Positions 35,572-47,739 are shown, counted from the first letter of the stretch. The stretch: DNA of 64,000 nucleotides from Rhynchopus euleeides (GCA_963210315.1 OY723299.1:930001-994000), one strand, 5' to 3'. Notes: generated by a model not told the origin, from the sequence alone. Numbers and translations are program-made.

Positions 35572-36041
35572 GGAGGAGGGGGCGGGAGGGTGGGTGGGTG
35601 GGTGGCAGTGTTCACCCACTCAAACACACACTCAGCCACTGGGGGGGGTGGTGGGGGCGGGGGGGGCCGAAGCGGGGTGAGGTATTGAGAGCTGCTGCTC
35701 GTGTATGTGTAGGCAAGCCCACCCTCTGCTTGTGGAGGTAGGGTGGGGCAGGGGTGGGTGGGTGGGAGTCAGAGGGGGAGGGGGCTCAACACTCAACAGG
35801 AGGAGGTGGGGCAGGGCCATCTCAGGCAGGACGGTGTGTGCGGAACAGCACAGCACAAAGGATGACAAGAGACACGGTGCACGTCTCGCACTCCATGTGA
35901 CGCACGGGCGACGAAGGCGCCTGTGCGTCTAAGGCATAGGATATGCTCGGAACAGCAGCGCCGCAGCGGTGCACCTCGCTGTGTAGGGTGTCAGTCTCGT
36001 CTTCTATATGTGTGTAATCAGGCAGCGTGGTGCTGTCATAC
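35572..36041. other. Spacer, G-rich, no assigned gene
   Basis: GGTGGGTGGGTGG microsatellite at 35587-35606 and G-rich repeats to 35820. A minus-strand frame near 35980-35840 (RCGAAVPSISYALDAQAPS ending VSLVILCAVLF) has coding-like composition but no placed splice sites. Confidence 0.35.
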
Positions 36042-36182
36042 GCAAATTGCCAAATCATATAGTGTGTCATCATGTTCACAGGACGAACGGGGAGGCGTCC
36101 GCAACACAAACCTGACAGGTGTGTCGCAACCAGCAACAGGGTTGGTGCTGCACGCAGCCAACCCACAGAAACACGTAATGAC
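36042..36182 (-). CDS. Candidate internal exon, 47 codons, Cys-rich
   Basis: Acceptor CCAACCGCAG, 141 bp open in phase 0 (begins VITCFCGLAACS, ends DTLYDLAIC), then donor GTATGA matching the GTATG form used by neighbouring genes. The partner exons could not be identified, so this is a candidate only. Confidence 0.3.
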
Positions 36183-36620
36183 CTGCGGTTGGCAAAGGGG
36201 TGTGTGTGTAAGGTGGGCTCGTGGTATTCCGTAGCGTATTGGGAAAGGGAGATGGGGGTGGGGTGGGGCTGCTCGCCAGCACACTGTCTTCACACCCGAT
36301 GCGGGTTGACTGTCCTCTCTCTGACTTCCTCACGGTGCCTTCTGGCGGCTCCAGAGCCTGAGGAACACCGCACAGAGCTGCGGATCACGGCAAGCCGCAG
36401 GGGTGCCCTGCACTGCAGCAACCCACTGCCCGCCTGCCCCAGCTGGCACACCCAGGGTGCAGGTGAGCTGGGTCAGGCTGGGTGAGGCCGCTACAGACAG
36501 GGGTTGGCGGTCCACGCGCAGCACTCCTTCCACATATCACGACATCCCCACCGCCTGCTGTGAAGAACCCCCCTGTGAGGGCAGGCACGGCAGGGAACCT
36601 TCAGGTGTGGTCAACGCACA

Positions 36621-37958
36621 TCAAAATGGGCCCTCTGTTACACTCGCTGCGAGACATATTTCACGATCAGCCTTCAGAGTGTCGTGCACATATCTCAAGG
36701 CGTTGCCGTCCTGTTGCACCGCTGAGAGACATAGTTCACGATCAGCCTTCAGAGTCTCGTCGACGTATTGCAAGGCACACCCCTTCTGTTGGACTGCCGC
36801 GAGACATACTTCACGGTCGGCCTTCAAGGAGGGGTGGGCGCAGCGTAAGGCAGTGCCCCTCTGTTTCACAGCTGCGAGACATATTTCACGATCGGCCTTC
36901 AGGGTGGAGTCCACATATTCCAGGGCTAAGCCGTTCTGCAGCACAGCGGCAAGATTGATTTCATGATCAGTAATCAGGGTGTCGTGCACGTATTTCAAGG
37001 CATAACCGTCCCGCTGCACCGCTGTGAGATTGAGTTTGCGGTCGGCCTTCAGGGAGGAGTAGGCGTAGCGTAAGGCAGATCCGAGCTGTCGCACCGCTGC
37101 GAGGCACAATTCACTATCACCCATCAGGGTGGAGTCGACGTATTCCAATGTAGAGCCGTCCTGTTGCACCGCTGCGAGACTGATTTCACGATCGGCCTTC
37201 AGGGAGGAGTCGATGTAGACCAAAGCAAAGCCGTCCTGTTGCACTGCTGCAAGACATATTTCGCGGTCGGCCTTCAGGGAGTCATCGACGTCATCCAAAG
37301 CAAAACCGGTCCCTCTCACCGCTGCGAGACATAATTCTCGATCGGTCTTCAGGGAGGAGTGGACGTATCTCAAGGCACAGCCGCTCTGTTGGACTGCTGC
37401 GAGACATAGTTCACGATCGGCCTTCATGGTGGAGTCGACATGTTTCAAGGCACGTCCACTCTGCTTTACTGCTGCGAGATTGATTTCCCGATCGGCCTTC
37501 AGTGAGGAGTGGACATATCTCACAGCGTCGTCACTCGTTTGCACTACTGCAAGACAGACTTCACGATCGGCCTTCACGGTACTGTGTGCGTCTTTGAGGC
37601 GCGGGAAGGGCCACTGAAGACCGTCCCGAAGAGCGTTGACAACATCCTGCTTGTTCGACACCCACAGCGGAACCTCCCACACTTGCTTCCGACCACTGTG
37701 CAGGTCATCCAGGTAGTGCTGGCACAACAGATCAACGTCCACTGTACACCCGTCAGCGACACCAGCAACACTGCTCAGAGGCTCGTCGCCACACAAGACC
37801 TCGCCCCCCACCGACAGCTGCAGGTCAGCCACCTCCACACCAACAAAGTTGGGGAACGTCTGCAATGCGAACACCTTCACCTTGTCAGGCGTGTCGTCGA
37901 TCCCGATGTCGGCGGGGTGCTGGTCACCGGTCCTCCTGTCAGCCAGGAACACCAACAT
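36621..37958 (-). CDS. DUF4116 repeat protein with ubiquitin-like N-terminus, 445 residues
   Basis: Single frame from ATG 37958 to TGA 36621. Residues 1-80 (MLVFLADRRTG to TVDVDLLCQ) have the length and beta-grasp pattern of a ubiquitin-like fold, inferred by eye. After a linker come 12 full and one partial 25-residue repeats, consensus LKADREICLAAVQQDGFALR plus YVDSS, the hallmark of DUF4116, a repeat family common in algae and other protists with no settled function. At DNA level this is a 75-bp tandem array, so copy number can change by slippage. The last repeat breaks off at LAAS and the stop follows shortly, so the array may once have been longer. Confidence 0.85.
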   Translation of the reverse strand: MLVFLADRRTGDQHPADIGIDDTPDKVKVFALQTFPNFVGVEVADLQLSVGGEVLCGDEPLSSVAGVADGCTVDVDLLCQHYLDDLHSGRKQVWEVPLWVSNKQDVVNALRDGLQWPFPRLKDAHSTVKADREVCLAVVQTSDDAVRYVHSSLKADREINLAAVKQSGRALKHVDSTMKADRELCLAAVQQSGCALRYVHSSLKTDRELCLAAVRGTGFALDDVDDSLKADREICLAAVQQDGFALVYIDSSLKADREISLAAVQQDGSTLEYVDSTLMGDSELCLAAVRQLGSALRYAYSSLKADRKLNLTAVQRDGYALKYVHDTLITDHEINLAAVLQNGLALEYVDSTLKADREICLAAVKQRGTALRCAHPSLKADREVCLAAVQQKGCALQYVDETLKADRELCLSAVQQDGNALRYVHDTLKADREICLAASVTEGPF

Positions 37959-39256
37959 GTCTCTTTCTGCTCCCGCCTGCGGGCAACACACCTGTGGCTG
38001 TGGGGGTGCAGTCCTGTGTCCAAGGCAGACCTGGTGTGGTCGCAACGGTCAACGTATCCAACTTTGCAATGAAGTAATCCGTCTTGATGGTGCTGACGTG
38101 TCTGACCCTCATGCGTCATGACCTGCCAGGCATGAGGGACCTGGGGTGTAACGAGTCACTGGCATCGCTACCTAAACAAACACACGATGATTCATCCAGC
38201 ACTGGTGGCGATGGTCACTCCAATAGAGCCCAGTGGCACTGCTCAGGGCACGTTGCCCGCTTTGCTGTGTGGGTGGAGACGAGCCACCTCTGCCGAAGCC
38301 GGGTACGCTGATGAAGTGCATGCGTACCTTGGCGGGAGGCAATGGAAGTGGTCGTTTGCAACAAAAGTGAAAGGCAAGGGGCCCTCTCACAGGGAACTCC
38401 TGTGACTGCAGCCGCAATCGCTCAAGGAAAGAGGTGGGGCGGGGCGGGGGGATGGTAGGTGCTTCTTGAGGCTAACACGTTGCACAGCGGCAGGATACCT
38501 TTTTTTCTTTGCTTTATTTCTGAAGAATTATTTCAATCGTTGGGCAGTATCATGTTTTGTCGGCGCATGACCTCGTCGAGTTGCGGGGGAGGTGGGGGGG
38601 GGGACCACAGGGGGGGGGGGGGGGGTTAAAATCAACCAGAAGTGGAGTGTTGGAAGGGTGGGTAGGTCAGGGGAAGGGTGTGTGTGTGTGTGCGACGAAC
38701 CTGCAAAGAACCTCACCAATGCATGCTGAGCAAGCAGATCCGCTTCTGTTTGAAAATTATAAAAGCACACGTAGAGGGGATGGTGGGGGGGGAGGCGCTG
38801 TTTATCTCCCACGTGCGATGGCAACAGCCATCACACCAAGACAAGCGGGAAAAGATTCGGTGTGGAAAAGATGACGGATGAACTGAAGACGGATCCCCCC
38901 CCCCCCCCCCCACCCACTCTTGCTTGTGTACAAAACACACTCCTTTTCAGGTGTGCAGGACAGCCTGCTTTCCTTTTGACCTGAGGTTGCCACCTTGGGG
39001 GCCTTCGCTCTGTGCCACTGTGTGTCAAACTGTGTCACTTTGCAGCCAGTGTTGTGAGGCGGCTCACCATTTCTCACTTCTCTGCATTTCTGACCGAAGG
39101 CCCCCCTTGGAATATATTACACGCTGAAATGTTCACAATATGTGGTGTGGCCGACAGTTCGAGAGGGATGTGAACCCCCTTGCCTGTGGGCCAAGGCCTG
39201 CATCTCACCCGACAGCTACCTCGTTTGGCCGCGTGTGGGTCGGTTTTGTGTTGTTT

Positions 39257-39290
39257 GGGGGGTTTGATTGCCGAGAGTGAAAGCAGCAAT
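39257..39290. repeat. Type 1 short element, fragment f
   Basis: Only the head GGTTTGATTGCCGAGAGTGA is present, again just after a G run. Confidence 0.5.
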
Positions 39291-40140
39291 GCATTCTGAG
39301 CGCCACGAGGCATGCTCCAGCCCCGTGGAACGCGTGTGGAGCAACCGCGCTCTGTGCATTTGACACAACACACACAGACCGACGTTCAGCATTTGCGAAG
39401 GTGGAGAAGAAACGCAAGCCGTGCCCCCTGCTCTTGGGTCTGGCGACATCCCCCAACGACACTGGCACATTATCTCCCACACTCCACCCTCCCTGCGGAC
39501 CCAGCATGTATATGCAGGGGTGCTGCGAGAGGAGCTCGAAGCCTGGGCACTTCCTGCCTCAAGAGAGGCACAGTTATGGCTGAACATAACACAGCAGGCC
39601 GGCATCGCACTGCAGACACGAAAGGGCTGCACCGCAAGAAATGACCCCCCCCCTCCTTTCCCGCCGCCGGGAACATGGGGGGGTGATAGGTAAGAAAATC
39701 TGTTTGCTTTTTTGAAAAAGGGGGGGGGGGAGCGCTCCATTTCAAAAAAGGGGTTTACGAGAAATCAGCTATGCATGGCAGGGGCGCTGCTTCCCTGAGG
39801 GTCATTCAAACCCCGCATACCGGGTTGTCATTTTTGTGTGTGGTCCCTCCCAGTTTCGATGCCCTCTCGTTCAACTGGGGGTTCCGTGCGTTATCCGGGC
39901 ATCGACAGCACCCTACGGTGCTGCCCTCTGTTGAGTCGTCAGGAACGAGAAATAACGCAGAGAGGGGGGGGGGGTTTTCAAGGTTTGGGATAACATGAAA
40001 GGCTTGTCCTTGACTAGGGGACAGGGGTGTGGGGGGTATTTGTGCTCGTCGCCCGCTTGCACCTAGCACCTAAGGGTTCACCTATAGGTTGTCGTTTTCG
40101 TCGTTGTCGCCTCTGATTCGTGCCGCCGGGAACATGGGGG

Positions 40141-40198
40141 GGGGGTTAATCGTCGAGAGTGAATGGAAAAGTAAATCTCCCAGCACCTTCTTGCAATG
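40141..40198. repeat. Short interspersed element, type 1 copy g
   Basis: AATCGTCGAGAGTGAATGG to CCTTCTTGCAATG. GGGAACATGGGGGG before and GGGAACATTGGGGG after form a 14-bp direct repeat with one mismatch. Confidence 0.78.
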
Positions 40199-40310
40199 GG
40201 AACATTGGGGGGGGGGGGGTGTGGGGGGTGGCGTCTTGCCCACACGGTGGGATCTTGTAAATTTTACATGTATAACTACAAGTATATACATGTATTATAC
40301 ATGTATAATA

Positions 40311-43300
40311 CACGGTTTGCCCCCCGGCAGGATCCCGGGAAACCCCGGCCGGGCCCGGAAATTCCGGGCCCGGGACCGGGATTTTGAAATCCCGGCCGGG
40401 ATCCCGGGGAAATCCCGGCCGGGTCCGGCCGGGGTCCGGCCGGGAATCCCGGGGGTTCTCAGTCTCAGGTCGCTTGGACCGAGGTCATCTCAGACCTATG
40501 GCTTTCAGTCCCCAGTTTCAGATTCAGACCTGCTGATCCAGAACCGCACCCTCTCCTTCCACACCAATTGTATCCACTGCTCATGGGTCCGAGTGACGAC
40601 GATAGCAATGACGATGGCTCCATAGCAAAGATGGCTACCACTGTCAAAGCTCATCTGGAACAGAAACTGTCCCAGATGGAAGTCTCCTGTATAAATACAG
40701 GGTTCGGGGTTACCACGAGTGTAACGCAGATACGTGCAGGTGTGTCAAGAGAGTGTGCAGCTCACAGCAGTTCCGCATCCTCCTGGTTGCTGAACTCCAC
40801 AGTCCTAGGACGACGAAGAGGACGACGAGGGTCGACGTAGGCTTATCTTACGCTACGGCAGGGGTGGACTCAGCCACCCCGGGGGCAGGTTGAACAGGTT
40901 GTGTGGTTCCACTGATCAACATGTAGGTCGGCCTGTCTGATAAGACTCAGCCACCCTGCGGGTCAAGTGATTACAAAAGGGTGCCTATTTGACCAAAAGG
41001 CAAAATTTCCTCCCGCCATGCTCCCGTACCACAGAGGCTGTTGTGTTTTGCCTCTGTGTATGCGTACGTTTTGCGATGACGGGGTGTGGAACCTGGCGTA
41101 GACCGAGCTACAACCAGGAACCAACGGCCCAACTCGGCGCCGTGGGTCAATTTTTGTGAAAAGGCCTTGACCAGAGGCATCCCCCTAACACTAAATTTGC
41201 TCTGTTTCACCTGAACCGACCAACCAGGCACCGTGAGGAGGCATCAGAGCCCCTCGTGGACAGCCGCAGCACCCTTCCTTTACTAACGTCAGGTTCACCA
41301 CTAGCACGAAGCATCACTGTTTTACGTCAGGTATGGCAAATGCCCACCCAAGGAAGTCGAGGAGTTTGAGCCGTTGGAAGTTACCAGAGGGACAAGCAAG
41401 AGGGATCTGCAAGCAGTGATGTCTGTTGTACCCTTGGACCACATTAAACTCAAACTGAACCCTCAGTCGTCCTTGATCGCCCGACAAGGTTCCTTTCAGC
41501 TTTCTAACAGATGGGTACTGCAACTGTCCAACTATCTACAGACTCACATCCCAGAAGGTGCAGTCCAGGTTCCACAGAGCAAATTAAATGTTAGCATTTC
41601 TGCACAACTACCGGTACGCAAATCGCAGCGGCGGTGGAAGTGACTGACTCGAAAACGGCGAGGTATCAGTCTTGACGCTGGAAAATTCCGTTCGGAAATA
41701 CCAAACACATCCACAGAAAGTGGAAGGAATGGGCGCCAAGATGATGCGAACGATTTTTGGGGGGGGGAGGGGGTGGACTGCTCTGTATCGTGATACCCGC
41801 GAGGGCAACCAAATGCAGAACAGGGAGGCACAGGCGCACACACGAAGGCAGCACACAAGTGGCAAGTGGCAGGGGCTGGGGTCTGGGGCTGGGGCGCCGC
41901 GCGATTCGCTTCTCCTGACTTTCTGATCCGGCAAACTACAAACACAAAAGCAGTACATGCACTGCAACAACAACCTCCGAAGGGAGCCACAATACCCTCG
42001 TGACTCCAAAGCAGCTGATGGCATCGGAGGGCAATCAGCATCATACGACGTCTCACAGCTGCAGAACAAGACGTCAGACACAGACAGCAAGGAATACGAT
42101 ATACACACACACGGACGCACACACTGTGCCGGACAAATCACTCCTCATCGTCACTCTCAGCGTCATTCACACGGAGTGACGGGAATGTCCGCCGGAAGCC
42201 ACACTCCTTGCCGTACGCACCTCGCACATCTTGATTGATGGCCAAGAGCGAGAGCTTTGCGTGGGAGTCGCGGGACATAGCACTCCGGCACACGGGGATG
42301 GCTTGCATCGCGAACCTGTACCCGTCGGTCGTGGCCTCCGCTTTCGTCTTGACTGAAAGCCACTTGAACTCGGAGAAGCGGGTCGACAAAGACTGGGCAG
42401 GCTGCAGCTTCGGGGGGGTCAGGTCAGCTTGGCTGCTGAGGCTCTCGGCGAGGGCGGCCTTTGCCGGGCGGCGCAACTTCCCCGTCGGCGTGCGCAAGGC
42501 CACTGCGCTGGCGGCGAGCTCCTTCTTCTTCCGTCCGAGAGCAATCAGGCGGGCGATCTTCGGCATGAGGGGGGCTTTCTCATTCTCTGTGAGGACCCCT
42601 TCAGCGACGGCCAAATCGATCAGCGGGTGCCTCTTCCGCTTCACCTCCTTCAGCACCGCCTCAATGGCGTCGTCGATGTCGTCGTCGTCGTCGTCGTCGT
42701 CGTCGTTGTCAGTGGTGGGGTCCGGTTCCGGGGCCGCTACCTCCGCCTTGCCTCGGCGAGGTTGCTTGCGGCTCTTGCCGCCGTCGCCATCGCTGTCGCC
42801 GTCATCCGCATCATCCCTCGCCCTCTTCCCTCCTTTCTGCCCTGGTGCTGCATCACCAACGAGCAGGAAGGAAAAAAAAATGAGGAGTAACAAAAGAGTA
42901 CGGTGCATGTTTGCTGTTGTGGAAGGTTTCTCTGCCGGGTGTGTGTATGCGGCGCAGTTACGTGGGGGGGGGGGGGGGGCGGGGCGGGGTTGTGGGGTCC
43001 AAGTCACGTGCGGTATATGTGAGGTGAAATAGTCGGGTCCAGCAAAAACTAATGACATCGGGTGGATCGCAAAGGGGAAGGGGGCAACGGCAGCGTGCAA
43101 TGTGCAATGTGCAAAACTCTCAAGTCATCTTACCACCCACCTACACCTGACCCCGGGGGGGTCCCGGGATGACCCCGGGATACCCCGGGGTCATCCCGGG
43201 ATTTCCCGGCCGGGATCCCGGGATCCCGGCCGGGAATCCCGGGATTCCCGGCCGGGATCCCGGGATTTCCCGGCCGGGATCCCGGGATTCCCGGCCGGGA

Positions 43301-43382
43301 AATCCCGGGAATCCCGGGAATCCCGGAATTTCCCGGAACCCGGCCGGGCCCGCCCGGGATCCCGCCCGGGGGGCAAACCGTG
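40311..43382. mobile_element. Nested inverted-repeat element with CACGGTTTGCCCCCCGG ends
   Basis: CACGGTTTGCCCCCCGG starts at 40311 and its inverse ends at 43382, followed inward by long CCGGG/CCCGGCCGGGAT palindromic tracts (40330-40460 and 43147-43375). ATAATA stands on both sides of the element, consistent with a short duplication of the host arm, so it inserted into the AT-rich arm of the outer element. It contains the gene at 42138-42908; between 40480 and 42100 no convincing transposase was found. Confidence 0.65.
42138..42908 (-). CDS. Charged protein with signal-peptide-like N-terminus inside a transposon
   Basis: ATG at 42908 opens 256 codons to TGA. Residues 1-21 (MHRTLLLLLIFFSFLLVGDAA) look like a signal peptide. 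Residues 23-75 are Lys/Arg-rich and then poly-Asp (encoded by a GTC microsatellite at about 42675-42706); 85-200 form a basic helical region (KRKRHPLIDLAVAEGV), and the tail is acidic (SDDEE). A basic, nuclear-looking body after a signal peptide is odd; the first 23 codons could instead be intronic, since AGCACCAGGG near 42844 resembles an acceptor. It lies within the nested CACGGT element and may be its passenger or a captured host gene. Not recognised. Confidence 0.5.
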   Translation of the reverse strand: MHRTLLLLLIFFSFLLVGDAAPGQKGGKRARDDADDGDSDGDGGKSRKQPRRGKAEVAAPEPDPTTDNDDDDDDDDDIDDAIEAVLKEVKRKRHPLIDLAVAEGVLTENEKAPLMPKIARLIALGRKKKELAASAVALRTPTGKLRRPAKAALAESLSSQADLTPPKLQPAQSLSTRFSEFKWLSVKTKAEATTDGYRFAMQAIPVCRSAMSRDSHAKLSLLAINQDVRGAYGKECGFRRTFPSLRVNDAESDDEE

Positions 43383-43732
43383 ATAATACTTGCATGTCAA
43401 CTACTATACATGTATTTTACTTGTCATGCAAGTATTTTACATGTATAATACTTGCATGACAAGTATTATACATGTAAAATACATGTAAAAGCCTGAAATA
43501 TACATGTAAAATACATGTATATCAAGTAAAAATACATGTATAATAGTTGACATGCAAGTATTATACATGTATTTTTACTTGATATACATGTATTTTACAT
43601 GTATATTTCAGGCATATACATGTATTATACATGTATAATAGTTGACATGCAAGTATTATACATGTATAATACATGTATATACTTGTAGTTATACATGTAA
43701 AATTTACAAGATCCCACCGTGCAGGACGAAAT

Positions 43733-43854
43733 TTCTCAAAATTTCTCAAAATTTCTCAAAATTTCTCAAAATTTCTCAAAATTTCTCAAAATTTCTCAAA
43801 ATTTCTCAAAATTTCTCAAAATTTCTCAAAATTTCTCAAAATTTCTCAAAATTT
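43733..43854. repeat. Decamer tandem repeat (ATTTCTCAAA), 12 units
   Basis: Perfect 10-bp repeat directly between the end of the CACGGT element and the 3' end of LINE copy A. Confidence 0.95.
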
Positions 43855-46800
43855 CGTATTGCAATTTGGGTTAGCGTGCTGGCATCGCAGCCTGGCCCCG
43901 AAGGACCATACCGTGAGGAACCGGGCCCGCTATCCTACTCTTGCTCTACGTGACACCACACGGTTTCGCTCTCCTCCTCGTTGCGCTGTAAAGGAGGGGG
44001 GACACACACACACTGGAAGCCGGAGATTGCGCCTGCTGATACTGAGGCGCAATCTTCGCGACGACGCGTTGAAAAGAGCGCGGAATAGCCGCCGAACGAA
44101 AGATGGTGGGAGAGGGGATGCAGCGGGTGCGCTTCGGAACCGCACGCAACACCTGCTTCTGGAGGAAACGAGAACGAGAAGGACGGACAGCACGTGTCTT
44201 GCGCTCCAAGAAGCGCAAGGCCTGTGAGGCCCGTGGGAAAGGGGAAGGCACGCCTGATCTAGCTGTGCTGATGATCGTGCCGGAGGAAGGAAAACCTGCT
44301 CTGTTGTTATGAAACGAGCATCGCTCCAGGGCAGATTCGTCTGCCTCCCGCATGTGCGCTACACGTTTCTGCGCGCGGGGAACCGAGGACTCAGAAGGGG
44401 AGGAAGGGGAGAAAGGAAGTCGACGCCCCACGTAAGGGCTCGGCGACGTGCACTCGTGGGAGAGCGTGTCGCCCCCCTGGTGAGACGGCGTTTCTGCCTG
44501 CCAGTCGGGAAGAGAGGGGGTTGCAGTGTCTAAAGGCACTAGGGGCTCCTGACATGGAGAGGGTGGTGGGGGTGACACAGTGTCTGATGGGGGACTAAGC
44601 CGAGTGTCGACGGGCTGAAAGCCCGGCGAGTCATCCACAACAAGGGAAGGTGCAGGCGAGAGAGGAAGGGGGGAAGCAAGTTCTGATGGGGACATGATAC
44701 TATCCTCGTCAGGCCGAAGGCTTGACGCTGAAATCGGTGAACCAGGGGACACGGGGGGTTGAGGTTCTACTCTTCTGTTGTTAAAGGAGCGTTGCCCCAG
44801 GGCAGATTCGCCTGTCTCCTGTATGGGTGCTACCCGCTTCTGCGCGCGGGGCACCGAGGACTCAGAGGGGAGAGAGGGAGAGAAAGGAAGGCGGCGCCCC
44901 ACGCAAGGGCTCGGAGATCTCCGTTGCGTGGCGCTCTCTGGGAGGGGCGGCGAGCCCGACTGCGGGGTCTGTAGCCCGTCCAGCAGGTCTGTGTGCAGCA
45001 CGAGCTCCGGAGCCGGAGAGGGCGCCGGAGGCGGTGCTGTATCTGCTGGTGGAGCGAGACGAGCATCATCAGGCTGGGAGCCCGACGATTCATCCGCATC
45101 AAGCGTAACGTGCTCTGCACCCATCTTACGCGGGGTAGGGGAAGCAGGGGTATTCATTCGAGGGGAAGGCGAGAAAAGAAAACCAGGGAATTCGCGTGGG
45201 GTCAACGCAGATGACTCCGCAGAAGAACCCAACTCGCCCTCACTGGGCTGATCGTCGGGGCAGCGAAGAGCCAAATGCTCAATCACGCCCGGCCAAAGAA
45301 GAAGAAGAGACGCACACATGTCCCACTCTGGCTGTCGCACACACACTATCCCAGCCCCCCAGAGGGACGGGCCCTCGTCAGAGTGATCTAAACAAATGGC
45401 GGTGCGTTTCACGGCATCCTGCCCCATCGAGTCCTCGTCGGAGGCGTCCAGAACGATGGCGGTGCGTTTCACCGCAGCCGCAGCCGTCGTGTCGCTATCC
45501 ATCTCAGACGAGGGAGGGACTTCCTCGCTGGTGGAGCCCGCATCTGCAGCGTCGTCTCCATCATGCTCAGTGGCACCAGAGCTGCCCTCCTCTCCCTCGC
45601 TGTCAGAGTCGTCTTCGCAGCTGCTGCTGTCGTCATCCGTGCTCGCAACTTGGTCGACCCTGGGGGCGCGCCCATGGTGGCCGGCCGCGCAGCATGTCTT
45701 CACATTGGCGCAGGTGCCGCATCGCGTCATGTGGTGTGTCTCACAGCACATCACCTTCAGGCCGTCCGCGTGGTGGTGGTGGACGCGGCAACACGCAGCT
45801 ATCGTCAGTGCGTAATTCCGCTTGGCAGTATCGCACTCGTCGCATTTCGGTTTCGAATGCGCGTTGCACACTTTCCGGGGGCCCAGAGACGTGCTCGCGA
45901 GCGACCGCGGCACTGGTACGGGTATAGCGCTGCGCGGCGGGGGCGGGCGTGGCCCATCCCATTGTGAGGCTCGCGTGGTCCGGGGGATCCCAGTGTAGTC
46001 TGGGAACACGTTTGTTCCCCACCTCATGATATTGCCGTCTGCATCGACGCCTGCGGCCGCACATGCCTGTTCTGCACTCGCCTCTAACGCCGCGATCGTC
46101 TCTGCGCCACCTGCGAACACGGGCCGGGGTGTCATCCCGCCCCAGACCTCTCCAGCGCCTACCGAGCAGAGGGAGCCGACCCGGTCCTCGCGTCGCGCAG
46201 GCCACGGGGTAGGAAGGCTTAGCTGGTCGCATAGCCTCTTCAGGCAGCCCATCATCGTCCAGAGGAGGTTGCCACGCTCGGCCATCGCGGGGTTGGAGGT
46301 TCGTGCCGAGCGCTCCGAGGGCTGTAACGCCTTCCCTGTGAAGATTTCGAAGTCAAGGGCGAGCTCGATGTTCGACACCGTGCCTTGCTTCGTCCATTGG
46401 AGCGCTGCGAGCCACGCAAGTATCGCCCTGAGAGACGCAGCGCTATACGGCCACAGCCGCGCTGCTGGCTTCTCTGGGATACTGGATACGTCGAAGTCAA
46501 AAGCCTCTGCCGGCCAGGAGAGAGCAGCCGTCCAGGGGTGCACGAGGGGTCCAGCGCGCCGCATCTTCGCCTCGAGCTCCCACCGCTTCAGCACGATGCG
46601 CCCCATCAGCGTGTGCAGCAAGGTCTCGTCTACCTGGAATCCCTCTGGCACCACGCCGTATCTCGCAAGGCACGGGGGCCACCCTGAGCGGTCCAGCTGC
46701 AGCAGGGGTTCGTACTGAGGTTGAGACCTGACGGAGTCAAACGCACTGCATGCCCACCAAAGGTGATCGGGCGTGTCACTGTCCGCACCATCGCAGTGTA

Positions 46801-47656
46801 CACACAGCTTGGGGTCCCGTACGTCTGCCTCTTCAGCCGCCGGATCGGACACGATATCCCAGTCGAAGGAATCCTGAGAACCGAGCAGATCGGCGTCTCC
46901 CTGCTCCTCGTCCTCCTCCTCTTCGTACTCGCACTCCTCCTCTTCCTCAGCTTCTTCATCCTCTTCGTCCCCTTCCATAGCCGCGTCAGCAGCCGGTGAG
47001 GGAGATGGGGCATGGGATGAGGAGTCCGACGTCTCGTCTGTCGTCGCACGTCTGCCACCAGAGACGTAGGCGCCGTTGCGCCCCCATCGTGTCGCGAAGA
47101 AGACACCACCAGCAAGCACCACCGTCAGCGCCCGCGAGAGGTTCCCGTCCTTCGTCTCCAGGCGGAGCGCGTTCGTCCTGTCGTAGTCCACACCGTTTTC
47201 AATCCCCGAGAAGGAAGGACGGTGCTTCGCCAGCGCCTTCCAGCCCTGCCGCCGCAGATTGTCGCGCAGCGCATGGTTCCGGGAGGACCGTGGTTCACCA
47301 GCGAGACACATATCCCCGATGGCACAGTCACGGATGTCGTCGCCCCACTCTAGTCCAGCAGCAGGGAGGGCGACCGAGATCGCGATGCCCACAGGGCCGA
47401 GGGCGTCAGCAGAGGACAGGGTCGGGTGTTCCTCGTACAGCACAGCGATTCGGTTCATCCTGTCCACCATGTGTGGGATGCGCACACACGTGTCGAAGAG
47501 ATTGCACAGGATCCGGTAAGAGTTGGCTATCGCCGGATCTACACGGTGGGCTTTGTGCAGGATGGTGAGCATCGCGCCTACACTGCGGGAGGGGTGCTTG
47601 ACGCCGAGGATGCCTGTTGTTAGGCGGCTTCGAAGACGCTGCGTCGCCGTCTTCGA
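43855..47656 (-). mobile_element. LINE copy A, 5'-truncated
   Basis: Homologous to 53219-57020 of the full-length LINE, on the opposite strand. The 3' end (CAATACG) abuts decamer repeats; the 5' end breaks at TCGAAGACG, the first arm of a hairpin in the LINE sequence. It is closer in sequence to copy C than to the full-length copy, so A and C share a source subfamily. No matching target duplication is visible. Confidence 0.9.
43946..47572 (-). pseudogene. C-terminal 1208 codons of LINE ORF2 (copy A)
   Basis: Open from a Met (MLTILHKAHRVD) to the same stop as ORF2 (CGVT then TAG). Includes the CCHC knuckle and the second Cys/His cluster but no endonuclease and no reverse transcriptase core. 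The frame is uninterrupted, pointing to recent insertion. Confidence 0.85.
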
Positions 47657-47739
47657 AAGTCCTTTCTTCTAGCATTTGCCCCCCTGGGGTAATCAGGCTG
47701 GGGAAAAAAACAACAAATCACAACAAATCACACCCGATC

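Larger units (their letters stand above)
37959..40242. other. Intergenic, no gene recognised
   Basis: G runs at 38592-38630, C run at 38896-38911, G run at 39719-39731. Short frames without domains. Two short type 1 repeat fragments lie here (39257, 40141). Confidence 0.5.
40243..43721. mobile_element. Inverted-repeat DNA element with CACGGTGGGATC ends (outer of a nest)
   Basis: CACGGTGGGATCTTGTAAAT starts at 40243; the reverse complement ends at 43721, and identity continues for about 65 bp through ACATGTAT-rich sequence. CA flanks both ends, as a 2-bp duplication would. The right interior is a long array of ACATGTA/TATACATG palindromes (43383-43700). A second CACGGT element lies nested inside, which accounts for nearly all its length, so the outer element before that insertion was only about 400 bp. 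Confidence 0.75.
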
